DNA of 64,000 nt, taken from Chthoniobacteraceae bacterium (GTDB taxonomy: Bacteria; Verrucomicrobiota; Verrucomicrobiia; Chthoniobacterales; Chthoniobacteraceae). Below the pieces are notes generated by a model. The model had not been told where the DNA came from. It did not search any database and worked only from the letters and a program-made list of their open reading frames with translations. The stretch lies in assembly GCA_947449735.1 (NCBI GenBank), contig CANFTB010000013.1, positions 30,355 through 94,354 of the forward strand, given 5' to 3'. Positions within the stretch are counted from its first letter, which is position 1; every line of letters starts with the position of its first letter. The translations under genes were made by a program, and so were the position numbers. Positions 61,101 to 64,000 of the stretch are shown here, in pieces.

Positions 61101-64000
61101 AGTCGGAGGCGCTGACGGGATGATCTTTACTCCCTCCGGCAGCCCGAATGCTTCTGTGTCCGGGGGATCGTTGAAAATGCTCGGTGGTTCCGATCTGACC
61201 GCAAGCTACGCAAAGATGCCATCAGGTCTGTTGAACGGCCTGACAGACATGACGGTTGAGGTCTGGGCTTCTCTAGACGTCGTTAGCTTCTACCCACGAA
61301 TCTTTGAGTTTGGAGATGGAGTGGGACCGGGGAGCGAGACCCTGATAGAGTTTGCCACCGGCAATGACACAAATTACCCCTTTTCCGCGATTGCCGACTG
61401 GAACAGTCGCACGGCTCCGGCGGTCGCGACGCCCCTGACCTTGGGCCGGATCTACCACTGGGCTTTCGTGTGGGATTCCGCGGAAAACAAGGCGAAGTTT
61501 TACCGGGATGGCGTGCTGCTGTGTGAAACACCACTGCTCGGGCATCAGCTTTCCGAACGGGCATCGACGGTCTTCTGGCTCGGCAAATCGCATTACAGCA
61601 ACAGCGTCAACACTGCCGCAACCTATGCAGAGGTCAGGCTCTGGAAGAAGGCGCTTTCCGGTGCCGAGCTCGCGGCGAACACCGTGTCCGGCCCGGACGT
61701 GCTGCCATCGGTGTCATTTACGTTGGCTAACGCCCTCAGCGGAGCTGGAGCGTTGCAGAAAACTGGTGCAGCGATTGTGACCCTTTCTGGTTCTAATTCT
61801 TACACCGGCGGTACGACGGTTTCGGCCGGCAGCTTGGCGGTTTCCACCGATGGGACGCTTGGCTCGGGCGCAGTATCCATTTCAAACGCCGCCGCCCTGT
61901 TGTTTGCAAACTCCTCTGATCTGGCTTTCGCAAACGTGATCAGCGGGTCTGGTCAAGTGCTCGCCTCGGGTTCTGGCGCACTCACTTTGTCGGGAGCGAG
62001 CACCTTCACCGGCGGCGTCAAACTGAGCGCTGGTACTTTAGCTCTCGCTAGTACCACGGCCCTCGGCACTGGCACGCTCTTTATCACCGGCGGCGCGCTT
62101 TCCGTTGCAAGCGACCTCACCCTCGCCTCAAACAACCCCGTCACGCTAGGCGGGAACTTCGCCTATCAGGGCGCAGCGAGTCTCTCTCTCGGGACGGGCA
62201 CGGTAACGCTGTCGGTGTCTCCCAACATTAATGTCGTTAACGGCACCCTGAAGTTTTCCGGCAATGTGAGCGGTACGTTCGGTCTGACGAAATCTGGCGA
62301 TGGGACGCTGGTGCTGGCTGGCAGCAATACTTACACAGGCGCGACGACGGTTTCCGCGGGGACGCTGGTATTCTCCGGGGTGAACTCTGTTCCAACAGTC
62401 TCCGCGTTGAGCATCAGTGGCACCGGAGTGATTCGTCTCCAGAGCGGCGCGAAAGTGGGCAACTTGATCGGCTCGACAAATCTCGCGCTCTCCGCGGATG
62501 CCGACACAAATATCGGCAATGGCACGGTGACCACCGGCACGCTGTCAGGCACCCTCTCTGGTGATGGCGGTCTCACCAAATCAGGAACAGGCGCCATCAC
62601 CCTTTCCGGCGCCAACTATTACACCGGCAAGACGGTCATCTCGAGCGGCACGCTCGCGGTCAGTTCGCTCAACAGCGTTCTCAACGGTTCCTCAACCAGC
62701 AGCCTGGGTTCGCCTCTCACTGCCTCCAACGGCACGATCGATCTCGGCAGTCTCACGAACACTGCGACTTTGACCATCGGCGGCAACGGTCTCATCACGG
62801 ACCGCGTCATCAACCTCGCCGGCACTACCGGGGGCGGCCAGATCAACTTGGTGGGCACCGGTACGGTGAAGTTTACGAGCGACCTGACAGCGACCGGCGC
62901 CGGATCCAAGACACTCACGCTGCTTGGATCATCAACGGCATTGGGTGAACTCGCGGGAGGCATCGTGGACAACAGCGCCGCGAACAAGACCTCGCTTGCG
63001 AAGCAGGGGACAGGAACGTGGATCCTCTCCGGTTCGAGCTCTTTCTCCGGCGGCACCAACCTGGGCGGTGGAACCCTCATTCTGAACAACGCGTTCGCGC
63101 TGGGTACCGGATCACTGACGCTCAGCAGCCCGAGCGCCTTCGACAACGCTTCCGGCGCTGCGTTCACGCTGGGATCCAACCCTGTGCAGACTTGGAGTGC
63201 CGACTTTACCTTCCTCGGCTCCAACAACCTGAACCTCGGCTCCGGCGCGGTCACGCTCTCCGCAAGCCGGACAGTGACTGTCAATGCGGGCGTGCTGCAG
63301 GTGGACGGCGTGGTGTCGGGCGCGTTTTCGTTGACCAAGTCCGGCGCCGGTACGTTGGTGCTGAATGGAAACAACACCTTCACTGGCGGGGTGGTGCTGA
63401 CGGGCGGTACGCTGATCTTGAACAAGGCGAGCGGCGGCGGTTCGGGGGCGGTCTCTGCCGGGACCGGCACTACGCTGGCGGTGGGAGGATCGGTCGCCAA
63501 TGGAGACTTCACGTTTGCCTCTGCAATCTCGGGCGCAGGCGCATTGCAGAAGATCGGCGGAAACACTGTTACGCTGAGCGGCGCCAAGACGCAGACCGGG
63601 CTCACGACAGTCAGCGAAGGGACGTTGCGCCTCACCAGCGGTACCGTTGGCGCCGGGACCGTCAATGTCACTTCCCTCGGCGCACTGCAACTGGACGCCG
63701 CAACCGACTTCACCGTAACGAATGTTCTCACCGGTGCGGGTGTGGTGAGCAAATCGGGCGTCGGCAAGCTGGCTCTCTCTGGCGCCAACAGTCTGTCTGG
63801 CAACCTGCTACTCAACGCCGGGACCTTGAGCGTGGGCAACGCATCCGCGCTCGGCACCGCGTCGCTCTCGATCGCTGCCGGCGCGTCCATCGACGCCTCA
63901 ACCGCACTGACGTTGAGTGGTTCCAGCGCACAAATCTGGAACGGCAGCTTCCGCTTCCTCGGGACGGCGTCACTCAACCTGGGAGCCGGTGCAGTGACTC
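40114..64000 (+). CDS. giant autotransporter-type PATR repeat surface protein (3' end beyond window)
   Basis: One open frame of at least 7,962 codons (roughly 0.75 MDa) without a stop to the edge. ATG at 40114 gives a signal peptide (LLTVLLFLSPAASFA, cleavage near residue 24); an in-frame ATG at 40000 would add a basic 38-residue extension. The body is Gly/Ser/Thr/Ala/Asn-rich and nearly Cys-free. About forty copies of the autotransporter-associated beta-strand repeat are seen by eye (consensus KxGxGTLTLSGxNTYTGGT then xAGTL), which folds as a right-handed beta-helix. Inserted in it: PA14 (residues about 122-265), an NHL beta-propeller (1966-2266), two lectin-like beta-sandwiches (2670-2865, 4611-4767), three LamG domains (about 4034-4246, 5007-5231, 6977-7194) and one unassigned insert (6311-6519). 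Probably an adhesin or polysaccharide-binding filament. The C-terminal barrel or anchor is not seen. Confidence 0.93.
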   Translation, partial: MVSHAALSALLTVLLFLSPAASFAATVTFKTPVTISGDSDVLNIGSTVFAYNFYSSGGSVNGVSFTSSTSTTGAGNLGLALTSGAYSANLSGSGTNFNALSSTYKLLLSGAVYGDAIPASSGLTANYYGAMNNGVAQGGNFGTPILTTTTPQIAFDWGLGGVGGTSYADGASARFTGKFTPNYTETYTFYTQSDDGMRVAVNGVNVVSSGWIDQGGSTYYSGTVNLTAGVPCDISVEYYENSGGAVCKLYWSSPSQTGNVMTLMPSSAFVTAVYPKPMTLTLNGLTVNKAYAVQLWSNDSTGSYNARSNQISGGGTAVSLDVNSQDITGGVGQFTIGSFVANATSQTISVVGAASSGGISTQINAVQLRDITGIWSGAISNVWDSTTTNWSGGQAFNTFAAGTPLTFADVDGTGTAVTNSSPAIQAAGISASGTVTVTSNTVNYTLGTSGGTLGLTGAASLAKSGASTLTLSGTHSFTGGINLTAGTLKTASLGALPNGPVTVGSGARLDLNGFNQTIGLLTDNGSVVNTGAEATLTLTNNIGGAATPAFSGTLNLAFSNRSSASQYVASNLNTLGTLANTGTGTGAVANFSTTGIAGATAGVVVLNGSLGTSVTKLVQDSPTSPLVVNASNSAFTAPIEVRQGALVIGNKNNSLSNVLGSGTLTIGTGTSNAALVFAARYGMASTTGSDGGNYTLVNPIATGGSGTNIIDVTDYGLTLSGTITLGSGLTIATGNGLGSTVNVSGGVGGAGNITVSNSSGSGAGSNGSVVTFDTKPINHIGTVTFNNAAVLGGVAGTGTGTNSITGGIGSNVQAIIQSSATNPLTISGTIDVNPAGLAITSNSAKLITVSSPTTGTGAVTLNLNSTGDITLSSAVLSHAGGIIVNVNGSGTPTVTNLGSYPGPILFGGTSTTALTIASDMSASFPGVTQNRTGSALSLSGAITLNSSGKTFVSNGSQALNLTGAISGAGDLTIKANSTGLLFVDGALNFTGNVINSGSGVTGSLAPITGPATQGTALLTGPIGSGVAKVIQDSATSALVFYAANTSWTGGIEIRQGAVVLSDYETLGVTSTANPSGQGLVTVGTGTADAAFLFGSRFAPKPPTGLAANGGNLVIRNTFAVRGTGTNIIGNSDYSMSLPGAVTLYGGSVTFMNANPNGILGIYETLTVSGGITGTGDVFVTNASGTGATKVVFDTNPINNSGRVTFNSASLLGAPAGTDTTAVNSITGGIGSNVVEIVQASPNNALSISSGSVNVAASGLALTSSGTANMTVSAPTTGSGALTLNISGAGGITLSGALGHTGGIIVNRNGTGSPSIGAFSGNLTINGTGNSAFTIAGALNGSQMTSTSSAPATLSGNWTLPGGGAQISSSSGTLTYSGVISGTGALSISGGVSLSGSNTFTGGVTLTQGTLTLGGASGNELGPVATAGTLTLNGGSVRFGTYTAYALSALTGTADLTLTNNSGAAVTLTVGNARNLSSTYSGAFKGLGSLTKSGTGTFTLQGANNIAGSVLVTAGTLAIVDGGSLSGVSTLAGKTGGTLYIANASVSMGVAGNFGVSYGATGTAYTTIASGGVLNLGNGSGRVFIGGGDSGGPFGTGILSVKDGALVNVVSPGAGSPTDAVYLAGYGGDGTINLDGGTFTSARNFTNGLGTGTFNFNGGILKAGTSSTTFIQNITSSYVKAGGAVIDTNGYDITIPQTFLNSTTSPGGGLTKQGMGSLTLPVANTYTGGTTIAGGTLKVNVATALGTGSLTFVNGVLEDATGTGSPLPSGAAQVWAGSAGFAGTVAMNTGTGGVTIASDTTVDVRISALTVAGNISGAGGLTKIGSGSLTLSGVNTYSGATVVNVGTLVINGASALPAGSALTIAAGATVILQNGADVSSFAGAGSLIYGVGTQITVGAGDTTGTWGTVVSGVPSFNKVGSGIITVTSASAFTGKTSIYSGGLNVSSLNSLSGSSFNWSVFAGSQAVNGTSDGVGSAASFKNPWGMCADASGNLYVVDNAANMVRKITSSGSVSTLAGTGVAGYLDGPAGTAKFSAPTAIAIDPSGNVFVGDNGNRLVRKISVSTGSVTTFAGTYASLPFNSIRGMSADASGNVYVGDAGLAKVFKISPTDSLSASGTLTSFADNVSASLAFVEPMGSVWNSSGTTMYLAEHTTPGRIRRITTSGTLVSGTTYLSGLYYPEFLAINDAGYVYYEDSDNAQSVRRIAPDGTILTIGGNASAYNTASTAGYANGLGSSALFNVPRGIVLDPVSGSLFVAEYNNRVIRKGTPVSFSGSALASSSLGAPVDATSATIDIGSLTSTGSLIVSGSSQGTQRIINLAGTTGGAVLDQSGTGVLLFAGSVTATGAGSKTLWLQGSTAGRAEISGVISNNSATNKTALLKQGTGAWTLSGANTYSGGTTLAQGTLVLGGTSALGTGSLSISAGTTLDAASALIMPALGQVWNGSFTFLGTNSLDLSAGSVSLTANSTVTVNAGSLTAANISGSYALSKAGAGTLLLAGTNTFSGTLNLTAGTLVINGANAMPSTVTLNAAAGTTVVLQNSAPVPAMTGSGTVTYPAGSNAVLGFADASGDSTMVLSGSSSLTKTGTGTVSLTSNSSFTGKTSINSGALSVSTLNKVTGGTASSSLGAPTSAANGTIDLGSLTASGTLIVTGSAQTTDRVVNLAGGLPMVTYISTDFTAAPSGATLSSSAVVSGGECILTPAVSGTYGYLLFNTLPSNPTAFTAQFDYRVNDGSGADGTCFNYGAITAASGDESGMAGATTTGLVITMIEYGTQRVEAKLNGTILQTGYVTLIGAAYKRVVVDISSSNQLTVTVGGTSVINVSLGATYGNADKSAWKFGFASRSGGANNKHSIDNLSVFAPGTGWSGGLAGGGVIDQSGSGALVFSGGVTATAWGAKTLTLQGSTSGTGEISGAIVDSGSGATALSKTGTGKWTLSGANTYSGGTRLSQGTLVLGNASALGTGTLTISSGATLDVSSTLTLPALAQIWNGDFTFLGSNSLLASAGSVSLTANTALTVSGGSLTVANISGSYALSKAGAGTLILSGTNSFTGTMNLTAGTLVIDGSLALPASVTINASGGTTVLLQNNAPLPLLTGAGTISFAAGNPAWVGLSDYSGNSSLVVSGSSSLTKTGSGAVDLTALSAYTGKTWIQSGMLGISSLNVVGGGTSSLGSPTTAANGTIDLGSLSSTGALRLNGGSFSTDRIINLAGTTGGGILDQSGTGTAVFGGAVTSTGAGSKTLTLQGSSTGSAQITGVISNYSATYTTALLKQGTGVWNLSGANTYSGGTTLSAGTLRLGNVSALGTGTLTLSGGALDNSSGADLTLSGNLPVNWSGDFAYLGTNSLKFGSGAVTMTGDRTITVNGATLQFDGSVSGGGALTKAGQGMLSLSSANNFSSVNVTGGTLLLNSGGAAGSGELAVSNGATLRISSATSLQTLSNVLSGQGAVVVSGTAGVKLTASNSYTGGTTVTAGSLLVSSSGGLGTGSVSTSGSATLTFVNSADLALSNQIAGSAQVLASGSGLLTLSGANTFSGGVKLTAGTLKLAGATAIGSGTLSVTGGGLAADSDLILSSNNLIALGGNFAYQGTASLALGTGAVTLSSSPTINVASGTLSIGGNISGASFGLTKTGDGTLILAGSNTYTGATTVSAGVLVFAGANAIPSASAITTTGTGVIRLQGGAKAGSLIGSANLALAADADTTIGTGSVTTGTLSGVLSGDGGLSKSGTGAITLSGLNSYTGKTVISNGTLLVSSLNSVLNGSATSNLGAPLTASNGTIDLGSLTSTATLTIGGNGFTTDRVINLAGTTGGGQINLTGSGTVKFTSDLTATGAGSKTLTLLGSSSAVGEIAGAIVDNSATNKTSLAKQGAGTWILSGSSSFSGGTNLSGGTLILNNAYALGTGSLTMSGTSAFDNTSGAALTLGSNPAQTWGADFTFLGSNKLNLGAGAVSLSANRTVTVNAGVLQVDGVVSGAFSLTKAGAGTLVLNGNNTFTGSLALTGGTLILNKTTSGGGGAIAAGTGTTVSVGDSAVSNVFPSSLTHRWSFAESSGSVLRDSVGTSDGTIVNPGGTQTATLGGGKLVLQGGPRASASYAKMPGGLLQGLKDMTIEVWAAPNVLAGAINSRILLFSDAAGSGNFISITTIGPGTGSAYLYAPNFGITSSPTITSTAGQVYHYVLVWDSAAAQVRYYRDGVLVTSAALGATTLSQLADQMLSFGYSDSGDPTFAADYLEVRLHNRALSASEIAADTLAGAEVFPSSDFTFASALSGAGSLQKIGGNTVTLSGAKTQTGLTTVSEGTLRLTSGTVGAGTVNVTLLGALQLDAATDFSVTNVLTGPGTVRKSGVGKVTLSAANSLSGSLLLNSGTLSIGNASALGSASLAITAGASVDASTAVTLSGSPAQSWNGSFTFLGTASLGMGSGAVTLNATPTITVNAGTLMVGGAISGGYGVTKAGPGTLVLSGSNVYTGPTTVSAGTLVLDGANALPASSALSVASGATLVLQNGAPIPSYTGSGAVTFAPGASVSVGAGDVTQSLSATMSGASTLTKVGAGTITLSGLSSYTGKTWIQQGALWVASLNKVSGGQASSSLGAPTTALNGTIDLGSLTSTGTLVTGGSLAAYESYLTGTPYTLSSNASNPWVLAKDLGQKWTFEAEYLMNANGGGNTLFSYGMYTDGILVRSQTGDGVWVKNTSYGPLDPFGGTTTGGQFVAVKITFDSGTMKVYAAGVLLKTSTGVGVLNPADKTIRLGAAPHGPGEGFDGQVRNIRITFDGPLPVTTTDRVINLAGTTGGGVLDQSGTDLLNYAGGVTATGAGSKILTLQGSTSGTGEISGVISNNSLLNTTALLKQGTGTWTLSGANTYSGGTTLAAGTLALGNAGALGTGTLTISGGFLNNSSGSALTISTVSAQAWTGDFGFLGTNSLTFSSGAIAMSGDRTIVVNASTLEFDGSILGGGALTKAGAGTLVLAGSNNISAVNVTGGTLQLNSGNAAGSGTISTSLGSSVSLAPGSVLPDGLTHRWSFNELAGTSLADSVGSANGAIVTPGGYSSTATLSSGTVTLNGATRAGASYVKLPAGMLSGLTSMTLEVWSSINATASWPYVFAFNDVEDFTTGTEKTLFVNPLMGGSNTQGMLSLRALGLGGAYDGSYNATTVLGQVYHYAIVWDAASTQARIYRDGVLLSTVSVAGHTLSEISSNVFYLGRSPYSWDGPANQSYREVRLYNRALSAAEIAASTAAGSENVFTVPSNLTFLNTFTGAGSLQKTGAGSVSLLSANSYTGGTTISAGSLLVSADGGLGAGSVNLSSGATLAFTNTSAAVFANLISGQGQVAASGTGALTLSGSNAFTGGVKLTSGTLKLASASAIGSGTLSITGGAFAADNDLTLSSNNPIAVGGNFAYQGTASLSLGTGTVTLSVSPNMNVASGTLKFGGNVSGTFGVTKSGDGTLVLAGSNTYTGATTVSAGTLVFAGANSVPTAASITTTGSGVIRLQGGAKALNLIGSANLALAADADATIGTGSVTTGTLSGILSGDGGITKSGTGAITISGLNSYTGKTVISNGTLSVSSLNSVLNGSSTSNLGAPLTASNGTIDLGSLTSTATLTIGGNGLTTDRVINLAGTTGGAQINLVGAGTVKFTSDLTATGAGSKTLTLLGSSTAVGELAGAVVDNSATNKTSLAKQGTGTWILSGSSSFSGGTNLGGGTLILNNASALGTGSVTISGPSAIDNASGAAFTLGSNPAQTWSADFTFLGSNNLNLGSGAVTLSANRTVGVNAGVLQVDGVVSGAFSLTKSGAGTLVLNGNNTFTGGVSLTGGTLILNKASGGGTGAIAAGTGTTLAVGGSVANGDFTFASALSGAGALQKVGGNTVTLSGAKTQTGLTTVSEGTLRLTSGTIGTGTVNVTSLGALQLDAATDFTATNVLTGAGTVTKSGAAKVVLSGANSLSGNLLLNAGTLSVGNASALGTASLSIAAGASIDASTALTLSSSIAQNWNGSFSFLGTASLNMGAGAVTLNATPTVTVTAGTLTVGGAISGNYGVTKSGAGTLVLLGANTYTGATTVSAGTLVLDGVNALPASSALSVAAGATVILQNGAPIPGYTGAGIVTFAPGSSAVVGVGDATQTLQITLTGASTLTKLGSGSITLSNLSTFTGVTAVQEGTLSVASLNKVVSGTASSTLGSPTTALNGTIHLGTLGKTGALLMTGTAQTTDRIINLAGTTGGGVLDQSGTGALVMSGSVTATGAGSKTLTLQGSTSGTGEISGVIANNSPTNTTAVAKRGTGTWTLSGANTYTGGTTVYEGTLLITNANALGTGPITIYPGAVINAVSTSSRVVALDFVDNVSMEALDSTTPKGPLGTKIWNATAAQATGSKTALTDDTGATSTVNVAWTSSNTWRVNGTATTSQDARILLGYLDDSPNTVTITNIPYSTYNLYGIVASDNDLNPYNTMDFKVNNTWVFGGASALSAPAYGSWAAAGSKWIQIDVPSARRGNYWKVSNLSGGTATIAGQVGQGGRGSLAAIMVEGILSVDPLRLAAVSQFWNGDFVYQGTGTFDLTAGSVTLNADTNVTVSTGTLAVTNISGGYALGKKGSGTMILSGTNTYTGATTVSAGTLVIDGANALPATSALSVSPGATVIVQNGAWTPAFTGGGTLSYGTGANALLGMGNGSGDVGAVLSGTSTLTKVGTGEITLSSLSSFTGMTSIQDGVLSVATLNRVVSGTASSSLGAPSSALNGTIQVGSLGQTGALKITGAAQTTDRIINLAGTTGGGVLDRSGSGALVLTGSVTATGVGSKTLTLQGSTSGTGEISGVIANNSATNKTALLKQGTGTWTLSGANTYSGGTTITAGTLALGNAGALGTGTLTISGGFLNNSTGSALTISTSLPQAWTGDFGFLGSNSLTFSAGTIAMSGDRTIVVNASTLEFDGSIMGGGALTKAGAGTLVLAGSNNISSVNVTGGTLQLNSPTAGGTGGLSTAQGTTVTLATQFWVPAGLKNRWSFNEIAGTAFADSVGGADGMIFTPSGSPNASVSGGSLKMLGGSDLTASYAKMPSGLLNGLTDMTVEVWASLDVVSFYPRIFEFGDGVGPGSETLIEFATGNDTNYPFSAIADWNSRTAPAVATPLTLGRIYHWAFVWDSAENKAKFYRDGVLLCETPLLGHQLSERASTVFWLGKSHYSNSVNTAATYAEVRLWKKALSGAELAANTVSGPDVLPSVSFTLANALSGAGALQKTGAAIVTLSGSNSYTGGTTVSAGSLAVSTDGTLGSGAVSISNAAALLFANSSDLAFANVISGSGQVLASGSGALTLSGASTFTGGVKLSAGTLALASTTALGTGTLFITGGALSVASDLTLASNNPVTLGGNFAYQGAASLSLGTGTVTLSVSPNINVVNGTLKFSGNVSGTFGLTKSGDGTLVLAGSNTYTGATTVSAGTLVFSGVNSVPTVSALSISGTGVIRLQSGAKVGNLIGSTNLALSADADTNIGNGTVTTGTLSGTLSGDGGLTKSGTGAITLSGANYYTGKTVISSGTLAVSSLNSVLNGSSTSSLGSPLTASNGTIDLGSLTNTATLTIGGNGLITDRVINLAGTTGGGQINLVGTGTVKFTSDLTATGAGSKTLTLLGSSTALGELAGGIVDNSAANKTSLAKQGTGTWILSGSSSFSGGTNLGGGTLILNNAFALGTGSLTLSSPSAFDNASGAAFTLGSNPVQTWSADFTFLGSNNLNLGSGAVTLSASRTVTVNAGVLQVDGVVSGAFSLTKSGAGTLVLNGNNTFTGGVVLTGGTLILNKASGGGSGAVSAGTGTTLAVGGSVANGDFTFASAISGAGALQKIGGNTVTLSGAKTQTGLTTVSEGTLRLTSGTVGAGTVNVTSLGALQLDAATDFTVTNVLTGAGVVSKSGVGKLALSGANSLSGNLLLNAGTLSVGNASALGTASLSIAAGASIDASTALTLSGSSAQIWNGSFRFLGTASLNLGAGAVT
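40477..40908 (+). other. PA14 domain in the giant protein
   Basis: Begins GLTANYYGAMNNG, continues through GGTSYADGASARFTGKF, YTFYTQSDDGMRVAVNG and VEYYENSGGAVCKLYWSSP. This is the beta-barrel PA14 pattern, with the YTF..SDDG..V.vnG core used for glycan binding in yeast adhesins and glycosidases. Confidence 0.85.
40939..41226 (+). other. beta-sandwich-like segment after PA14
   Basis: Residues about 276-371, e.g. LTLNGLTVNKAYAVQLWSND and FTIGSFVANATSQTISVVG, then VQLRDI. It looks like a jelly-roll ligand-binding domain; family not recognised. A segment near 59300-59660 (ITNIPYSTYNLYGIVASD ... AAIMVE) has a similar course. Confidence 0.45.
41959..44070 (+). repeat. tandem duplication of about 1.25 kb inside the giant gene
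   Basis: Copy 1 starts near 41959 (KLVQDSPTSPLVVNASN, EVRQGALVIG), copy 2 near 43195 (KVIQDSATSALVFYAAN, EIRQGAVVLS). A later anchor (TVSSPTTGTGAVTLNLN at about 42655; TVSAPTTGSGALTLNIS at about 43921) gives an offset of 1,266 bp against 1,236 bp at the start, so the copies differ by about 30 bp of indels. This unit differs from the standard PATR repeat. Confidence 0.75.
46009..46910 (+). other. NHL-type beta-propeller inserted in the giant protein
   Basis: Repeats of the NHL form xPxGxAxDxxGNLYVxDxxNxxVRKI: NPWGMCADASGNLYVVDNAA, APTAIAIDPSGNVFVGDNGN, SIRGMSADASGNVYVGDAG, NVPRGIVLDPVSGSLFVAEY, each followed by a VR/IRKI strand. Five or six blades by eye. The flanks are the two halves of one PATR module, so the propeller is an insertion. 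Confidence 0.85.
48121..48708 (+). other. lectin-like insert A in the giant protein
   Basis: Residues about 2670-2865. It starts TYISTDFTAAPSGATLSSS and includes FTAQFDYRVNDGSGADGTCF, LVITMIEYGTQRVEAKLNG and WKFGFASRSGGANNKHSIDN. The beta-strand pattern and the final asymmetric N-x-H-x-I-D-N strand are those of concanavalin-like (L-type lectin/LamG-like) sandwiches. Confidence 0.6.
50488..52190 (+). repeat. long repeat block X, copy 1
   Basis: A block of six PATR units beginning NSYTGGTTVTAGSLLVSSSG and ending near TGGTLILNKTTSGGGG. It recurs at 55912 (offset 5,424 bp) and 61795 with the same unit order. Here it is separated from its continuation block Y (52876) by LamG 1; the extra length against the other copies is 678 bp. 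Confidence 0.8.
52213..52850 (+). other. LamG domain 1 in the giant protein
   Basis: SLTHRWSFAESSGSVLRDSVG opening, MTIEVWAAPN core strand, YHYVLVWDSAAAQVRYYRDG and closing LEVRLHNRALSASEIAAD. This is the LamG/concanavalin-like pattern, usually glycan- or protein-binding. Confidence 0.85.
53944..54414 (+). other. lectin-like insert B in the giant protein
   Basis: Residues about 4611-4767: WTFEAEYLMNANGGGNTLF, FVAVKITFDSGTMKVYAAG and GFDGQVRNIRITFDG. It looks like a LamG-type sandwich of shorter length. It sits just before TTTDRVINLAGTTGGG, i.e. inside a recurring PATR module. Confidence 0.6.
55132..55806 (+). other. LamG domain 2 in the giant protein
   Basis: GLTHRWSFNELAGTSLADSVG, MTLEVWSSIN, YHYAIVWDAASTQARIYRDG and REVRLYNRALSAAEIAAS. 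Same family and same opening as LamG 1 and 3, but in a different position relative to block X: it precedes it. Confidence 0.85.
55912..58130 (+). repeat. long repeat blocks X+Y, copy 2
   Basis: Block X (55912) and block Y (57622, DFTFASALSGAGALQKVGGN) are 1,710 bp apart, exactly as in copy 3. Over the whole comparable 2.2 kb this copy keeps a constant 5,883-bp offset to copy 3, so there is no net indel. In a 60-bp sample around 57601 I count three mismatches. Confidence 0.85.
59044..59670 (+). other. unassigned insert C in the giant protein
   Basis: Residues about 6311-6519. Non-PATR sequence with VVALDFVDNVSMEALDSTTP, ITNIPYSTYNLYGIVASDN and WIQIDVPSARRGNYWKVSN, ending in GRGSLAAIMVEG. It looks like a beta-sandwich carbohydrate-binding-type module; family not recognised. 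Confidence 0.5.
61042..61695 (+). other. LamG domain 3 in the giant protein
   Basis: GLKNRWSFNEIAGTAFADSVG, MTVEVWASLD, YHWAFVWDSAENKAKFYRDG and AEVRLWKKALSGAELAAN. Same placement as LamG 2: after a VNVTGGTLQLNS-type unit and before block X. Confidence 0.85.
61795..64000 (+). repeat. long repeat blocks X+Y, copy 3 (cut by window edge)
   Basis: Block X at 61795 and block Y at 63505 (1,710 bp apart). It is colinear with copy 2 at an exact 5,883-bp offset to the last base of the window. Confidence 0.85.

Overview
The window (GC-rich, about 60% by eye) looks like a chromosome segment of a Verrucomicrobiota bacterium, probably near the Chthoniobacterales. The evidence is a large PVC-type haem-binding CxxCH protein next to a ThuA-domain protein, a giant protein made of autotransporter-associated beta-strand (PATR) repeats, a short basic protein of a kind I associate with this phylum, and mostly non-Shine-Dalgarno starts. 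The lineage is inference; no rRNA or tRNA is present to test it.

Layout. Positions 1-20406 are almost entirely minus strand. From right to left they hold signal peptidase I, a membrane-anchored small protein, two tandem paralogous secreted solenoid proteins, a cytoplasmic repeat protein, the acetate transport pair yjcH-actP, fabG, a SixA-type phosphatase, 6-phosphogluconolactonase, IMP dehydrogenase, a secreted hypothetical protein, a tandem-ACT protein, a secreted amidase, and a Pls/PosA-type single-module NRPS-like polymer synthetase that runs off the left edge. From 20529 to 32226 the strands are mixed: two lipoproteins, a NYN nuclease-like protein, a small basic protein, a CLC-F-type (fluoride) antiporter overlapping a PLD-family nuclease, a DUF1015 protein, ParA, the pair ruvC-lipB, and the ThuA/PVC haem-protein pair. 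From 32426 to 38253 a plus-strand block carries gap-pgk-tpiA, an MFS transporter, a PEP-hydrolase-like TIM barrel and a cupin. A convergent gntP follows.

From 40114 to the right edge one uninterrupted plus-strand reading frame of at least 7,962 codons encodes a giant secreted protein: signal peptide, PA14 domain, roughly forty PATR repeats, an NHL beta-propeller, three LamG domains, two further lectin-like inserts and one unassigned insert. Its second half is built from long direct repeats with a period of 5.4-5.9 kb. The last two copies keep an exact 5,883-bp offset over the 2.2 kb that can be compared. Its C-terminus, where a beta-barrel or sorting signal would be expected, lies outside the window.

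Functional reading. Most of the window is housekeeping: glycolysis, acetate and gluconate uptake, purine synthesis, lipoylation, recombination, secretion. The two exceptional loci sit at the two edges: the Pls-like synthetase, whose architecture matches poly-epsilon-lysine-type isopeptide polymer synthetases, and the giant modular surface protein, which carries several carbohydrate-binding-type domains inserted at recurring positions of its repeat scaffold.
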